Shown here piece by piece: positions 1-5,772 of a stretch of 13,773 nt of DNA. The stretch's first letter is position 1. Every line of letters starts with the position of its first letter. Source of the DNA: Limivivens faecihominis. GTDB taxonomy: Bacteria; Bacillota; Clostridia; Lachnospirales; Lachnospiraceae. The DNA is taken from the NCBI RefSeq assembly GCF_020686945.1, contig NZ_JAJEPR010000055.1, positions 1 to 13,773 of the forward strand, given 5' to 3'. The position numbers and the translations under genes are program-made. The notes under the pieces were generated by a model. It was not told the DNA's origin, did not search any database, and saw only the letters and a program-made list of their open reading frames with translations.

Positions 1-18
1 GGCGTTGAGGAAGAGTAG
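1..18 (+). CDS. 3' end of an upstream gene (partial)
   Basis: Frame 1 reads Gly-Val-Glu-Glu-Glu and then TAG at 16-18, immediately before the next possible start codon. The GAGGAAGAG stretch could at the same time serve as ribosome binding site for the next gene. Too little is present to identify the protein, and the short open stretch could be chance. Confidence 0.35.
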   Translation, partial: GVEEE

Positions 19-399
19 GTGAGTAATATGAGATACGAAGATTCGATGAAAGGTGTAGCTGATCAGATAATCAAAGAACAGCAGCGAGTCAGTAAAATTA
101 AAAACAATCCAGAAGAGTTCCATTGGCATGACGAATATGCAACGTTGAATTTCTTTCGGTTTATCTGCAAAAATATCGGTAACTTGAGAAATGGAGAAAT
201 TGAAAAAATGGTCACACGTTTAAAGAACATAGATCAGAAAGCAGTGGAAAACCATGTGAATGGTGCTGTTTGGGCATTTGATTATGATAAGATGTTCTGT
301 GTATTGATGGAAAATGAAATTTGCCGAAAGGTGTGTGAAAAGAATAAATATAACAGTTGGATGAATCTGATTGGACAGTATTGTGTTTTAAGGACTTAA
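19..399 (+). CDS. Uncharacterised 126-aa protein
   Basis: I do not recognise this protein. It is a soluble-looking, charged and probably helical polypeptide with no signal peptide or membrane segment, and with scattered Cys (around residues 50, 94, 102, 106 and 122) that do not form a clear metal motif. The start is ambiguous: GTG at 19 has AGGAAG five bases upstream, while ATG at 28 has AGGTGA five bases upstream and gives 123 aa. It follows the preceding stop directly, so it is probably the last gene of an operon entering from the left. A hairpin with a T-run follows the stop. Nothing in the sequence links it to the redox genes to its right. Confidence 0.6.
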   Translation: MSNMRYEDSMKGVADQIIKEQQRVSKIKNNPEEFHWHDEYATLNFFRFICKNIGNLRNGEIEKMVTRLKNIDQKAVENHVNGAVWAFDYDKMFCVLMENEICRKVCEKNKYNSWMNLIGQYCVLRT

Positions 400-470
400 A
401 GACGAAGAAAGTTGTTGGAGAGAAATAATTTCCGGCAACTCTGTCTTTAATGAATAGAGTTCATTTTTTT
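396..470 (+). terminator. Rho-independent terminator after the 126-aa gene
   Basis: An outer arm TTAAAGAC (396-403) pairs with GTCTTTAA (443-450). Inside it, AGTTGTTGGA (410-419) pairs with TCCGGCAACT (431-440) using two G-U pairs. A small TGAAT/GTTCA stem and a T7 run (464-470) follow. The structure starts on the stop codon of the gene. Confidence 0.65.
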
Positions 471-546
471 ATTCAACTATTTCCATGATATATACAGTGT
501 GTAAATGTGCAATTCAAATATCAGTTTATGCTAAGTGCAAAAAAAT

Positions 547-565
547 AATAATAATTACTATTATT
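547..565. promoter_or_regulatory. Fur/PerR-like operator upstream of rubredoxin 1
   Basis: The AT-rich inverted repeat has arms AATAATAAT and ACTATTATT around a central T at 556, a 9-1-9 palindrome with one mismatch. Its inner 7-1-7 layout resembles Fur-family boxes (the Bacillus PerR consensus is also 7-1-7). It abuts and slightly overlaps the -35 box at 564-569, a repressor position. A near-identical right arm recurs at 3425-3436. PerR control of rubredoxin, rubrerythrin and superoxide reductase genes is known in clostridia. Assignment to PerR rather than Fur is inference. Confidence 0.5.
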
Positions 566-592
566 GACAAAAGAATAATTATCATGTATAAT
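564..592 (+). promoter_or_regulatory. Promoter of the rubredoxin 1-hemerythrin operon
   Basis: A consensus -35 TTGACA (564-569) and a consensus -10 TATAAT (587-592) are separated by exactly 17 bp. The leader to the rubredoxin start is about 80 nt. The spacer contains a further AT-rich dyad (ATAATTAT). A perfect promoter next to an operator suggests tight repression and strong induction. Confidence 0.85.
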
Positions 593-677
593 ACAGATAT
601 ACAAGAAACAAAGTGTTAGAAAAATTGCTAGGAACTTGGTAACAAAAATAAATCGACATTGAAAAGGGAAAATGACT

Positions 678-842
678 ATGATAAAATATGAATGTGAACC
701 ATGTGGATATATTTATGATCCGGCAGTAGGGGATATAGACGCCGGTATCGATCCAGAAACTGCATTTGAGGATATTCCAGATGACTGGACATGCCCAATC
801 TGCGGATTAGGAAAAGACGTTTTCGTTCCTGTAGAAGACTAA
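678..842 (+). CDS. Rubredoxin 1
   Basis: This 54-aa protein is a classical rubredoxin, a cytoplasmic one-electron carrier with one iron held by four Cys. The ligand pairs are C6-x2-C9 and C39-x2-C42, with the usual CGYIYDP turn and the D-W-x-CPICG second loop. Length matches the family. ATG 678 is preferred because AAGGG at 664-668 lies nine bases upstream; an in-frame ATG at 672 would be too close. It is the first gene after the strong promoter at 564-592 and is followed 76 bp later by bacteriohemerythrin. Likely roles are electron donation to superoxide reductase, rubrerythrin or flavodiiron partners; the partner used here is inferred. Confidence 0.95.
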   Translation: MIKYECEPCGYIYDPAVGDIDAGIDPETAFEDIPDDWTCPICGLGKDVFVPVED

Positions 843-918
843 GCAGAAAATGCAGGTACGAAACTGCCAGACATTAAAAGAGCCTAAGAGAACATATAAA
901 AGAAATGGAGGTCAAATT

Positions 919-1353
919 ATGACTTACGATTTAAACATTACCTTTGATGACAATTTAGTAACAGGAAATAAAACAATCGATACACAGCACAAAGAATTGA
1001 TTGACCGTATTCAGAACTTTGTAATTGCCTGTCAAAATGGCGACAGCAAGGTAAAGGCGATCAAACTTCTGGATTATCTTAACGAGTATACTGACTTTCA
1101 TTTTAAAGAAGAAGAAGCACTTCAGGAAAAAGCCGGTTATCCAGAGCGTGAAAAACATTATGAAAAACATGAAGAGTTTAAAAAGACAATTCAGGAACTG
1201 TATGAATACCTTCAGGAGTATGAAGGACCAACAGATCGGTTCAGTGAACTTGTACAGAAAAATGTAATCGACTGGCTGTTTGGACACATTAAAACATACG
1301 ACCGCTCTGTGGCAAAATTTATCTTTATGAAACAAAATCCAGACCGATGCTAA
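919..1353 (+). CDS. Bacteriohemerythrin (O2-binding non-heme diiron protein)
   Basis: This 144-aa single-domain hemerythrin binds O2 reversibly at a diiron centre in a four-helix bundle. All expected ligands are visible: H24 (IDTQHKEL), H61 and E65 (HFKEEE), H80 and H84 (HYEKH), H123 and D128 (WLFGHIKTYD). The open frame extends upstream to 850, but the start is placed at ATG 919 because GGAGG (907-911) lies seven bases before it and the protein then begins at the normal family position. There is no signal peptide or fused signalling domain, so it is cytoplasmic. It lies downstream of rubredoxin 1 without an intervening terminator, so the two are probably co-transcribed. Likely roles are O2 scavenging or delivery to reducing enzymes; the exact role is inferred. 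Confidence 0.93.
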   Translation: MTYDLNITFDDNLVTGNKTIDTQHKELIDRIQNFVIACQNGDSKVKAIKLLDYLNEYTDFHFKEEEALQEKAGYPEREKHYEKHEEFKKTIQELYEYLQEYEGPTDRFSELVQKNVIDWLFGHIKTYDRSVAKFIFMKQNPDRC

Positions 1354-1407
1354 AATAAACCAGGGAACGAGTTCACTCAGAATGTAGACAACGTGATGAA
1401 GTAAACT

Positions 1408-1436
1408 AGGGGCTGTCACAATGCAGCCCCTTTCCT
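1408..1436 (+). terminator. Terminator-like hairpin after hemerythrin
   Basis: AGGGGCTG (1408-1415) pairs perfectly with CAGCCCCT (1424-1431) around an 8-nt loop. A short, imperfect T-tract (TTTCCTGTT) follows. It lies 54 bp after the hemerythrin stop. Confidence 0.6.
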
Positions 1437-1502
1437 GTTATAGCGATATTCTAGGTAATATATTGCGCTGGCATGACATATTATTTTACTACTACTATAT
1501 GG

Positions 1503-1528
1503 GAAGAGCAAGCAGCTCTTCTTTTTTT
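1503..1528 (+). terminator. Strong rho-independent terminator
   Basis: GAAGAGC (1503-1509), a 5-nt loop and GCTCTTC (1515-1521) are followed by seven T (1522-1528). This is the second terminator in tandem behind the hemerythrin gene. Confidence 0.8.
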
Positions 1529-1614
1529 GTCCTTTTTATCCAATTTTAAGTTGTAAAGTCTCTTTTCATTCGACAAAATTCTCCACAGACAGAGGATATG
1601 CGACGAGCATTGAT

Positions 1615-1764
1615 ATGAACATCTATTTATGGAAAGAGGATATTGAAGACGGGGAATCGGTAATGACAGCCGAATATAGACCTGTAGAATACGGAAAGGA
1701 CTATGATGTTGTCAATAATCCTGATAAATTTCAACTATATATAGATGGAAAAGAGATTAAATAG
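1615..1764 (+). pseudogene. Possible gene remnant (49-codon open frame)
   Basis: From ATG 1615 a frame encodes 49 residues ending DGKEIK and TAG at 1762-1764. The composition (YLWKED, EYRPVEYGKDYDV) looks protein-like, and the frame is open further upstream, but there is no ribosome binding site and it begins just after a terminator. I read it as the tail of a lost gene rather than a live one. The rest of 1529-1880 shows nothing I can identify, apart from a TTGACA at 1833-1838 without a good -10. Confidence 0.25.
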
Positions 1765-1880
1765 TAATCTCCTGAAAGCAAGCTTTTTGTCAATTATTTC
1801 AAAGAAAAATTAAAGGATAACAATACATAGTTTTGACAATGATATTTTGAAAAAATTTATAGGAATGCTCTATTATCAAA

Positions 1881-1908
1881 TTGACATAGGAATATGGTAG
1901 CGTATAAT
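1881..1908 (+). promoter_or_regulatory. Promoter of the peroxiredoxin-yaaA operon
   Basis: TTGACA (1881-1886) and TATAAT (1903-1908) are separated by 16 bp. They lie 34 bp before the first start codon of the operon. No clear palindrome overlaps it; the TATAATTAGAATT stretch over the -10 is only weakly dyad-like. Confidence 0.75.
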
Positions 1909-1942
1909 TAGAATTGAATACACTGAAAAATGGAGGAATTAC

Positions 1943-2155
1943 ATGAAAGCACATAAATATTGGTCAGTAGGAGCATTGATCACAATGCTTGGGACTTTTT
2001 ACACTGGATATAAAAAGCAAAAATCAAGTCACAAATACTTTGCTTTAAGTTCTATGTTATGTATGGTAATGGCGATATATACAGGTCATAAAATGATTAC
2101 CGGGAATAGGAAGAAAAAGGCGAATAAAGAGAAAGATACAGAAAGGGAGGGATAA
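1943..2155 (+). CDS. Small two-helix membrane protein (DUF6219-like)
   Basis: This 70-aa protein has two predicted membrane helices (about residues 7-24 and 32-50) separated by a basic YKKQKSSHKY loop, and a strongly basic, charged C-terminal tail. The repeated H-K-Y pattern and two YTG(Y/H)K motifs resemble the small clostridial DUF6219 family as I recall it; no function is known. ATG 1943 has GGAGG (1932-1936) six bases upstream. It is the first gene after the 1881-1908 promoter, and its 3' end carries the ribosome binding site of the peroxiredoxin gene three bases away, so the two are in one transcript. That context suggests a link to peroxide or envelope stress, which is inference only. 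Confidence 0.75.
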   Translation: MKAHKYWSVGALITMLGTFYTGYKKQKSSHKYFALSSMLCMVMAIYTGHKMITGNRKKKANKEKDTEREG

Positions 2156-2158
2156 ATA

Positions 2159-2614
2159 ATGTTGGAAGTAGGGGTTAAGGCACCGGATTTTGAGTTGCCA
2201 GATCAAAATGGGAAAATACATAGATTATCGGATTATACAGGAAAAAAAGTGATTTTATATTTCTATCCCAAGGATAATACAGCGGGATGCACGAAACAGG
2301 CATGTGGGTTTTCTGAGCGATACCCTCAGTTTACCGAAAAAGGAGCAGTTATTCTTGGAGTCAGTAAGGATTCTGTATCCTCTCATAAGAGATTTGAGGA
2401 AAAATATGGATTGACATTTACACTTTTAGCAGATCCAGAGCGGAAAGTTATTGAAGCATATGATGTATGGAAAGAAAAGAAAAATTATGGCAAAGTCTCT
2501 ATGGGAGTAGTAAGAACCACATATCTTATTGATGAACAGGGGATTATTATAAAGGCAAATGATAAAGTCAAGGCTGCAGATGATCCTGAAAATATGCTCA
2601 AGGAATTAGATTAA
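2159..2614 (+). CDS. bcp: Thiol peroxiredoxin, Bcp/PrxQ type
   Basis: This 151-aa peroxiredoxin reduces H2O2 and organic hydroperoxides with electrons from thioredoxin. The fold starts with APDFELPDQNGK. The active-site motif YPKDNTAGCTKQACGF places the peroxidatic Cys at C44 and the resolving Cys at C49, the atypical 2-Cys spacing of Bcp/PrxQ. The supporting Thr (T41) and catalytic Arg (R119 in VVRTTYLID) are present. Length is normal. GGGAGGG (2145-2151) lies seven bases upstream, inside the end of the preceding gene. The stop codon shares a base with the ATG of yaaA (TAATG), indicating translational coupling. Two thioredoxins and a thioredoxin reductase in this window are plausible reductants. 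Confidence 0.95.
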   Translation: MLEVGVKAPDFELPDQNGKIHRLSDYTGKKVILYFYPKDNTAGCTKQACGFSERYPQFTEKGAVILGVSKDSVSSHKRFEEKYGLTFTLLADPERKVIEAYDVWKEKKNYGKVSMGVVRTTYLIDEQGIIIKANDKVKAADDPENMLKELD

Positions 2615-3360
2615 TGAAGATAATATTATCCCCTGCTAAAAAGATGATTACAGATACTGACAGCATAGCGCCGGATGGATTGCCTGAATTTATTGAAAAG
2701 ACGACAGAGATACAAAGTTGGTTGAAAAGTAAGTCAAAAGAAGAACTGAAGACTATCTGGAAATGTAATGACAAAATTACAGAACAGAACTTCAATAGAT
2801 TGGAAAACATGGATCTTTATCATTTACTTACCCCAGCTGTCTTATCATATGAAGGAATTGCTTTTCAATATATGGCTCCATCCGTGTTTGAGGACAGTCA
2901 GTTCGAGTATGTACAAAATCATTTGAGAATAATATCTGCATTTTATGGTGTGCTAAAACCAAGGGATGGTGTGACACCTTATCGTTTGGAAATGCAGGCG
3001 AAGGTTGGAATAGGAGAAACAAAAAATCTGTATGAGTACTGGGGAGATTTATTATACCGCTCAGTGATTGATAACAGCAGGATTATAATCAATCTGGCAT
3101 CGAAAGAATACTCTAAGTGCATAGAAAAATATCTGACACGACAGGATAGATACATTACGATTACATTTTGTGAGTTATCAGGAGATAAACTGGTGACAAA
3201 AGGTACATATGCTAAGATGGCCCGTGGTGAAATGGTTAGGTTCATGGCTGAAAACAGAATTGAAAATCCTGAGGATATTAAGAAATTTGATAGACTAGGC
3301 TATTCATTCCGCTCTGATTTATCATCAGATGCAGAATATGTTTTTGAACGGAAAAAATGA
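2614..3360 (+). CDS. yaaA: YaaA family peroxide-stress protein
   Basis: This 248-aa protein matches the YaaA/DUF328 family, which in E. coli is induced by H2O2 (OxyR regulon) and limits free intracellular iron and Fenton damage. Family hallmarks are the N-terminal KIILSPAKKM, the LKPRDGVTPYRLEM stretch near residue 115 and NLASKEYSK near residue 160. Length is typical. The start ATG overlaps the bcp stop by one base, so translation is probably coupled. The pairing of a peroxide-removing enzyme with an iron-damage protein makes functional sense. The minus-strand frames inside it have no coding character. Confidence 0.93.
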   Translation: MKIILSPAKKMITDTDSIAPDGLPEFIEKTTEIQSWLKSKSKEELKTIWKCNDKITEQNFNRLENMDLYHLLTPAVLSYEGIAFQYMAPSVFEDSQFEYVQNHLRIISAFYGVLKPRDGVTPYRLEMQAKVGIGETKNLYEYWGDLLYRSVIDNSRIIINLASKEYSKCIEKYLTRQDRYITITFCELSGDKLVTKGTYAKMARGEMVRFMAENRIENPEDIKKFDRLGYSFRSDLSSDAEYVFERKK

Positions 3361-3411
3361 TGATTGAATGATTATTTTAAATAAAAGGTAATCAGAAATA
3401 TTGATTATTAT

Positions 3412-3444
3412 AATAATAGTAATTATTACTATTATTTATTGACA
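3412..3444 (+). promoter_or_regulatory. Perfect Fur/PerR-like palindrome with orphan -35 box
   Basis: The arms AATAATAGTAAT and ATTACTATTATT form a perfect 12-1-12 palindrome (3412-3436, centre 3424). TTGACA (3439-3444) follows three bases later, as at the rubredoxin 1 promoter. No -10 box is found at 15-19 bp: the sequence there is already rubrerythrin coding DNA. I infer that this is the operator and -35 of a rubrerythrin promoter whose -10, leader and 5' coding part were deleted. Confidence 0.55.
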
Positions 3445-3650
3445 ATAAACAGATTGAGAAGCACCACGAAGAGAGATATCGTGCACTTCTTAAGAATATT
3501 GAAACTGCACAGGTGTTTGAAAAGAGTGAAGTTAAGGTATGGGAATGCCGTAACTGTGGACATGTTGTGGTAGGAACAAAGGCACCTGAGATATGTCCAG
3601 TATGTAACCATCCACAGAGTTATTTCGAAGTACATGAAGAGAACTATTAA
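3438..3650 (+). pseudogene. Rubrerythrin remnant (C-terminal third only)
   Basis: The frame reads NKQIEKHHEERYRALL and later VWECRNCGHVVVG and ICPVCNHPQSYFEV, ending in TAA 3648-3650. This is the end of the diiron four-helix domain plus the complete C-terminal rubredoxin-like domain (CxxC...CxxC) of rubrerythrin, a peroxide reductase of anaerobes. About 65 of the usual 180-195 residues remain. There is no start codon or ribosome binding site: the open frame begins at a stop (3420-3422) inside the operator palindrome, and similarity begins near 3447, directly behind a TTGACA box. The surviving part has no internal stop or frameshift, so the deletion looks recent. A functional product is unlikely. 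Confidence 0.8.
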
Positions 3651-3678
3651 AGAGAAGGAGATTATTACAAAGAAGAAA

Positions 3679-3808
3679 GTGATTATTAAAAAAAGCAGTA
3701 ATGATAGGCTGTGGCTTTGTTGGTTCTGCATCAGTTGGTAAAGAAGCATTAAAGTTTAAGAAATCGGCGGATGCTTTGAAAAAAGTTATAGAAACAATTG
3801 GATTTTAA
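3679..3808 (+). pseudogene. L-lactate dehydrogenase remnant, two ends joined
   Basis: From about 3689 the frame reads KKAVMIGCGFVGSASV, the N-terminal NAD-binding GxGxxG strand typical of bacterial L-lactate dehydrogenase. It then jumps straight into KEALKFKKSADALKKVIE and ends at TAA 3806-3808, which matches the C-terminal helix of the same enzyme. About 270-280 residues between are missing, so the catalytic Arg/Asp/His part is absent. Upstream, GTG 3679 starts VIIKK in another frame; removing one A from the A7 run (3688-3694) would join it to KAVMIG, so a frameshift is also present. A weak AGGAG lies at 3655-3659. The assignment rests on motif recognition at both ends. Confidence 0.65.
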
Positions 3809-3834
3809 ATTTTAAACATAGGAAGATAAAAAAG

Positions 3835-4209
3835 ATGGAAGTAAAATATTATGTATGCAATCATTGTGGAAACATTATTGAAATGGTAAAGGATCAAGGC
3901 GTACCAGTAATGTGCTGCGGAAAGGCTATGCATGAGTTAAAAGCTGGAGTGACAGATGCTGCTGTTGAGAAGCATGTACCTGTATATACAGTGGACAAAC
4001 AGCATGTACATGTTGTGGTCGGTGAAACAAAACATCCAATGCTTGATAATCATTTCATTGAATGGATTACACTAAATACAAATCAGGGTATTTATAGAAA
4101 ACAGCTAATTCCAGGACAGGAACCTATTGCGGATTTCTGCCTCTGTGATGGAGAATATGTAGAAGAAGTATACGCATACTGCAATCTTCATGGACTCTGG
4201 AAATGCTAA
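3835..4209 (+). CDS. dfx: Desulfoferrodoxin, class I superoxide reductase
   Basis: This 124-aa cytoplasmic enzyme reduces superoxide to H2O2 without making O2. The N-terminal desulforedoxin domain has Fe ligands C8, C11, C27 and C28 (CNHCG, MCCGK). The catalytic domain has the Fe(His)4Cys ligands H47 (VEKHVPV), H67 (KHPM), H73 (NHFIEW), C116 and H119 (YCNLHGLW), plus E45-K46 of the active-site loop. Extra Cys at 102, 104 and 124 are not standard ligands. AGGAAG (3820-3825) lies nine bases before ATG. It follows two decayed genes and has no clear promoter of its own; it may depend on read-through or an unrecognised promoter. Rubredoxin 2 downstream is its natural electron donor. Confidence 0.95.
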   Translation: MEVKYYVCNHCGNIIEMVKDQGVPVMCCGKAMHELKAGVTDAAVEKHVPVYTVDKQHVHVVVGETKHPMLDNHFIEWITLNTNQGIYRKQLIPGQEPIADFCLCDGEYVEEVYAYCNLHGLWKC

Positions 4210-4215
4210 AAACAC

Positions 4216-4245
4216 TTGACTTTCGTGCTAAGATTACAAAATAAT
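4216..4245 (+). promoter_or_regulatory. Possible promoter of rubredoxin 2
   Basis: TTGACT (4216-4221) and AATAAT (4240-4245) are 18 bp apart in the 94-bp gap before rubredoxin 2. Both boxes have one mismatch. No terminator precedes it, so dfx and rubredoxin 2 may also be co-transcribed. Confidence 0.4.
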
Positions 4246-4303
4246 TCAGATACAACAGTAATATATGCTGTGTATTAATATATTTATAAGGAGGAACAAA
4301 CTA

Positions 4304-4462
4304 ATGAAATATGTATGTGACGTTTGCGGATGGGAATATGATGAAGAGGAAGGTTATCCTGAAGGTGGTATTGCACCAGGAACAAAGTGGGAGGACGTTC
4401 CAGAAGATTTTGAATGCCCATTATGTAATGTTGGAAAAGATCAGTTTTCAGAAGTTGAATAA
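4304..4462 (+). CDS. Rubredoxin 2
   Basis: This 52-aa rubredoxin has iron ligands C5, C8 (CDVCGW) and C38, C41 (CPLCNVGKDQF) and the typical Tyr/Trp/Phe core (GWEYD, W29, F36). The frame is open upstream to 4265, but ATG 4304 is chosen because AAGGAGG (4288-4294) lies nine bases before it and the N-terminus then matches other rubredoxins. It differs clearly from rubredoxin 1 (CGWEYDEEEG versus CGYIYDPAVG), so the two are not a recent duplication. Position after superoxide reductase suggests it donates electrons to that enzyme. Confidence 0.95.
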   Translation: MKYVCDVCGWEYDEEEGYPEGGIAPGTKWEDVPEDFECPLCNVGKDQFSEVE

Positions 4463-4494
4463 AATTCTGATTATTTAAATACGGATAGATAAAC

Positions 4495-4529
4495 AAAAAC
4501 CCTGGTGCGTGTGAGCAACAGGGTTTTTT
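4495..4529 (+). terminator. Rho-independent terminator after rubredoxin 2
   Basis: AAAAACCCTG (4495-4504) pairs with CAGGGTTTTTT (4519-4529), ending in six T. It closes the superoxide reductase-rubredoxin unit and separates it from the dehydrogenase promoter. Confidence 0.85.
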
Positions 4530-4541
4530 ATTGCGATAGTT

Positions 4542-4583
4542 TGTGATGATATCACAGAAAATGATTTACCTTTTGCTTATAAT
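4542..4583 (+). promoter_or_regulatory. Crp-type operator and promoter of the dehydrogenase gene
   Basis: The palindrome TGTGATGATATCACA (4542-4556, centre 4549) lies 29 bp upstream of the first base of a perfect -10, TATAAT (4578-4583). There is no recognisable -35 box. With a start site near 4590 the palindrome centre is at about -41, the class II activator position of Crp/Fnr proteins. The same box, spacing and absent -35 recur at 5376 and 12063. The leader is about 26 nt. Confidence 0.75.
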
Positions 4584-4615
4584 GTAACTACAAACAAAGT
4601 AAGGAGGTAGTCTAA

Positions 4616-5362
4616 ATGAGATTAAAAGATAAAGTTGCAATCATTACGGGTGGAAGCCGTGGTATAGGATTTGCTACAGTTGATAAATTCTTGAAGGAAG
4701 GTGCTTCAGTTGTGTTGGCAGCAAGTTCACAGGAATCGGCAGATGTTGCTGTAGATAAATTAAAAGAAAAATATCCCAATGCAATAGTTGCTGAAATTAG
4801 TCCAAATCTAGCAAGCATGGAGTCTGTCAGAAAGGCTTTTAAAGAGGCAACTGAAAAATATGGATGTGTCGACATACTGGTAAATAATGCAGGGATTTCA
4901 GAAAACACCTCATTTATGGATTATACAGAGGAGACTTTTGATAAAGTCATGGATCTAAATGTAAAAGGAGTATTTAATACTACTCGTGTAGCAGCAGAAT
5001 GTATGGTGGCAAGAGGCAAGGGGGTCATTCTCTCAACTTCTTCCATGGTGAGTATTTCGGGACAGCCAAGTGGGTTTGCTTATCCGGCATCGAAGTTTGC
5101 AGTAAACGGATTGACTGTATCATTAGCAAGAGAACTAGGACCTAAAGGTATTCGTGTTAATGCTGTTGCACCTGGGATTACAGAAACTGATATGATGAAG
5201 GCCGTGCCAAAGGAAGTTATCGAACCTATGATTGAAAGAATTTCATTGCGTCGTCTTGGACAGCCGGAAGATATTGCCAATGCGTTTGTGTTTCTTGCTT
5301 CAGATGAGGCGAGTTACATTACAGGTGTTATATTAAGTGTAGATGGTATGGCAAGAAGTTAA
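4616..5362 (+). CDS. NAD(P)-dependent short-chain dehydrogenase/reductase (FabG/BaiA-like)
   Basis: This 248-aa protein is a classical SDR. The cofactor motif TGGSRGIG is at 11-18 and NNAG at 90-93; the catalytic set is N115, S143, Y156 and K160 (YPASK). Length is normal. The C-terminus (SVDGMARS) and several blocks (GFA after the glycine motif, PSGFAYPASK) resemble both FabG and the bile-acid hydroxysteroid dehydrogenase BaiA as I remember it. No acidic residue sits at the end of the second strand (VVLAASSQ), which argues against strict NAD preference. N64 replaces the usual adenine-contacting Asp. The substrate cannot be read from sequence. AAGGAGG (4601-4607) lies eight bases before ATG. 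The gene stands alone behind a Crp-type promoter shared with the thioredoxin operons. Confidence 0.9.
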   Translation: MRLKDKVAIITGGSRGIGFATVDKFLKEGASVVLAASSQESADVAVDKLKEKYPNAIVAEISPNLASMESVRKAFKEATEKYGCVDILVNNAGISENTSFMDYTEETFDKVMDLNVKGVFNTTRVAAECMVARGKGVILSTSSMVSISGQPSGFAYPASKFAVNGLTVSLARELGPKGIRVNAVAPGITETDMMKAVPKEVIEPMIERISLRRLGQPEDIANAFVFLASDEASYITGVILSVDGMARS

Positions 5363-5375
5363 ATTAATGAGGTAT

Positions 5376-5417
5376 GGTGATGTAATCACGGAAAATAAAT
5401 GAAATTAAGACTATAAT
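5376..5417 (+). promoter_or_regulatory. Crp-type operator and promoter of the trx-rhodanese-CoA reductase operon
   Basis: The imperfect palindrome GGTGATGTAATCACG (5376-5390, centre 5383) lies exactly 29 bp upstream of the -10 TATAAT (5412-5417), as at the dehydrogenase promoter. The flank GGAAAATAAAT also resembles the AGAAAATGATT flank there. No -35 box is visible. It starts 13 bp after the dehydrogenase stop; no terminator separates them. Confidence 0.75.
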
Positions 5418-5454
5418 AAATCTACAAAAAGAAAAAGATAAGGAGGACTGTAAA

Positions 5455-5760
5455 ATGTCTGCTATTAATATCAATAAAAATAATTTTCAGAACGAAGTAC
5501 TGAATTCCGATAAACCCGTTCTTTTAGATTTTTGGGCATCTTGGTGTGCGCCTTGCCGTATGGTAGTACCTATTGTAGAGGAGATTGTAAGTGAGCGTAG
5601 AGATATTAAAGTTGGAAAGATTAATGTAGATGAAGAGCCTGAACTGGCAAATAAGTTCAGTATTATGAGCATTCCAACTTTAGTGGTTATGAAGAATGGG
5701 AAGATTGTACAGCAGGTTTCAGGGGCGAGACCTAAGAATGCGATTTTAGAAATGCTTTAG
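5455..5760 (+). CDS. trxA: Thioredoxin 1 (active site CAPC)
   Basis: This 101-aa thioredoxin is a cytoplasmic dithiol-disulfide carrier. The active site is W30-C31-A-P-C34, a variant of WCGPC, preceded by LLDFWAS; the cis-Pro loop is SIPTL near residue 75. It is slightly short at the C-terminus but keeps all core elements. AAGGAGG (5440-5446) lies eight bases before ATG. It opens an operon with a rhodanese and a CoA-disulfide reductase/rhodanese fusion, which suggests a role in reducing enzyme-bound persulfides or peroxiredoxin. A second thioredoxin with CGYC lies beside thioredoxin reductase at 12135. Confidence 0.95.
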   Translation: MSAININKNNFQNEVLNSDKPVLLDFWASWCAPCRMVVPIVEEIVSERRDIKVGKINVDEEPELANKFSIMSIPTLVVMKNGKIVQQVSGARPKNAILEML

Positions 5761-5772
5761 GGGGGTGTGCTA

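Noticed and set aside
955..1419. Long open frame on the minus strand opposite hemerythrin
   Set aside because: It is the mirror of a well-supported hemerythrin gene, has no ribosome binding site and encodes an implausible Phe/Ile/Cys-rich product. Similar antisense frames at 6377-6706 and 11076-11504 were dropped for the same reason.
1833..1861. Second promoter (TTGACA at 1833) before the peroxiredoxin operon
   Set aside because: The only candidate -10 at 17 bp is TTTATA, a poor match; the promoter at 1881-1908 is much better.
3389..3407. TAATCA/TGATTA hairpin after yaaA as terminator
   Set aside because: Only six AT-rich base pairs with no T-tract; more likely part of the AT-rich background beside the operator.
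4616..5362. Naming the dehydrogenase baiA or fabG
   Set aside because: Similarity to both is by eye only, and the local genes belong neither to bile-acid nor to fatty-acid metabolism.
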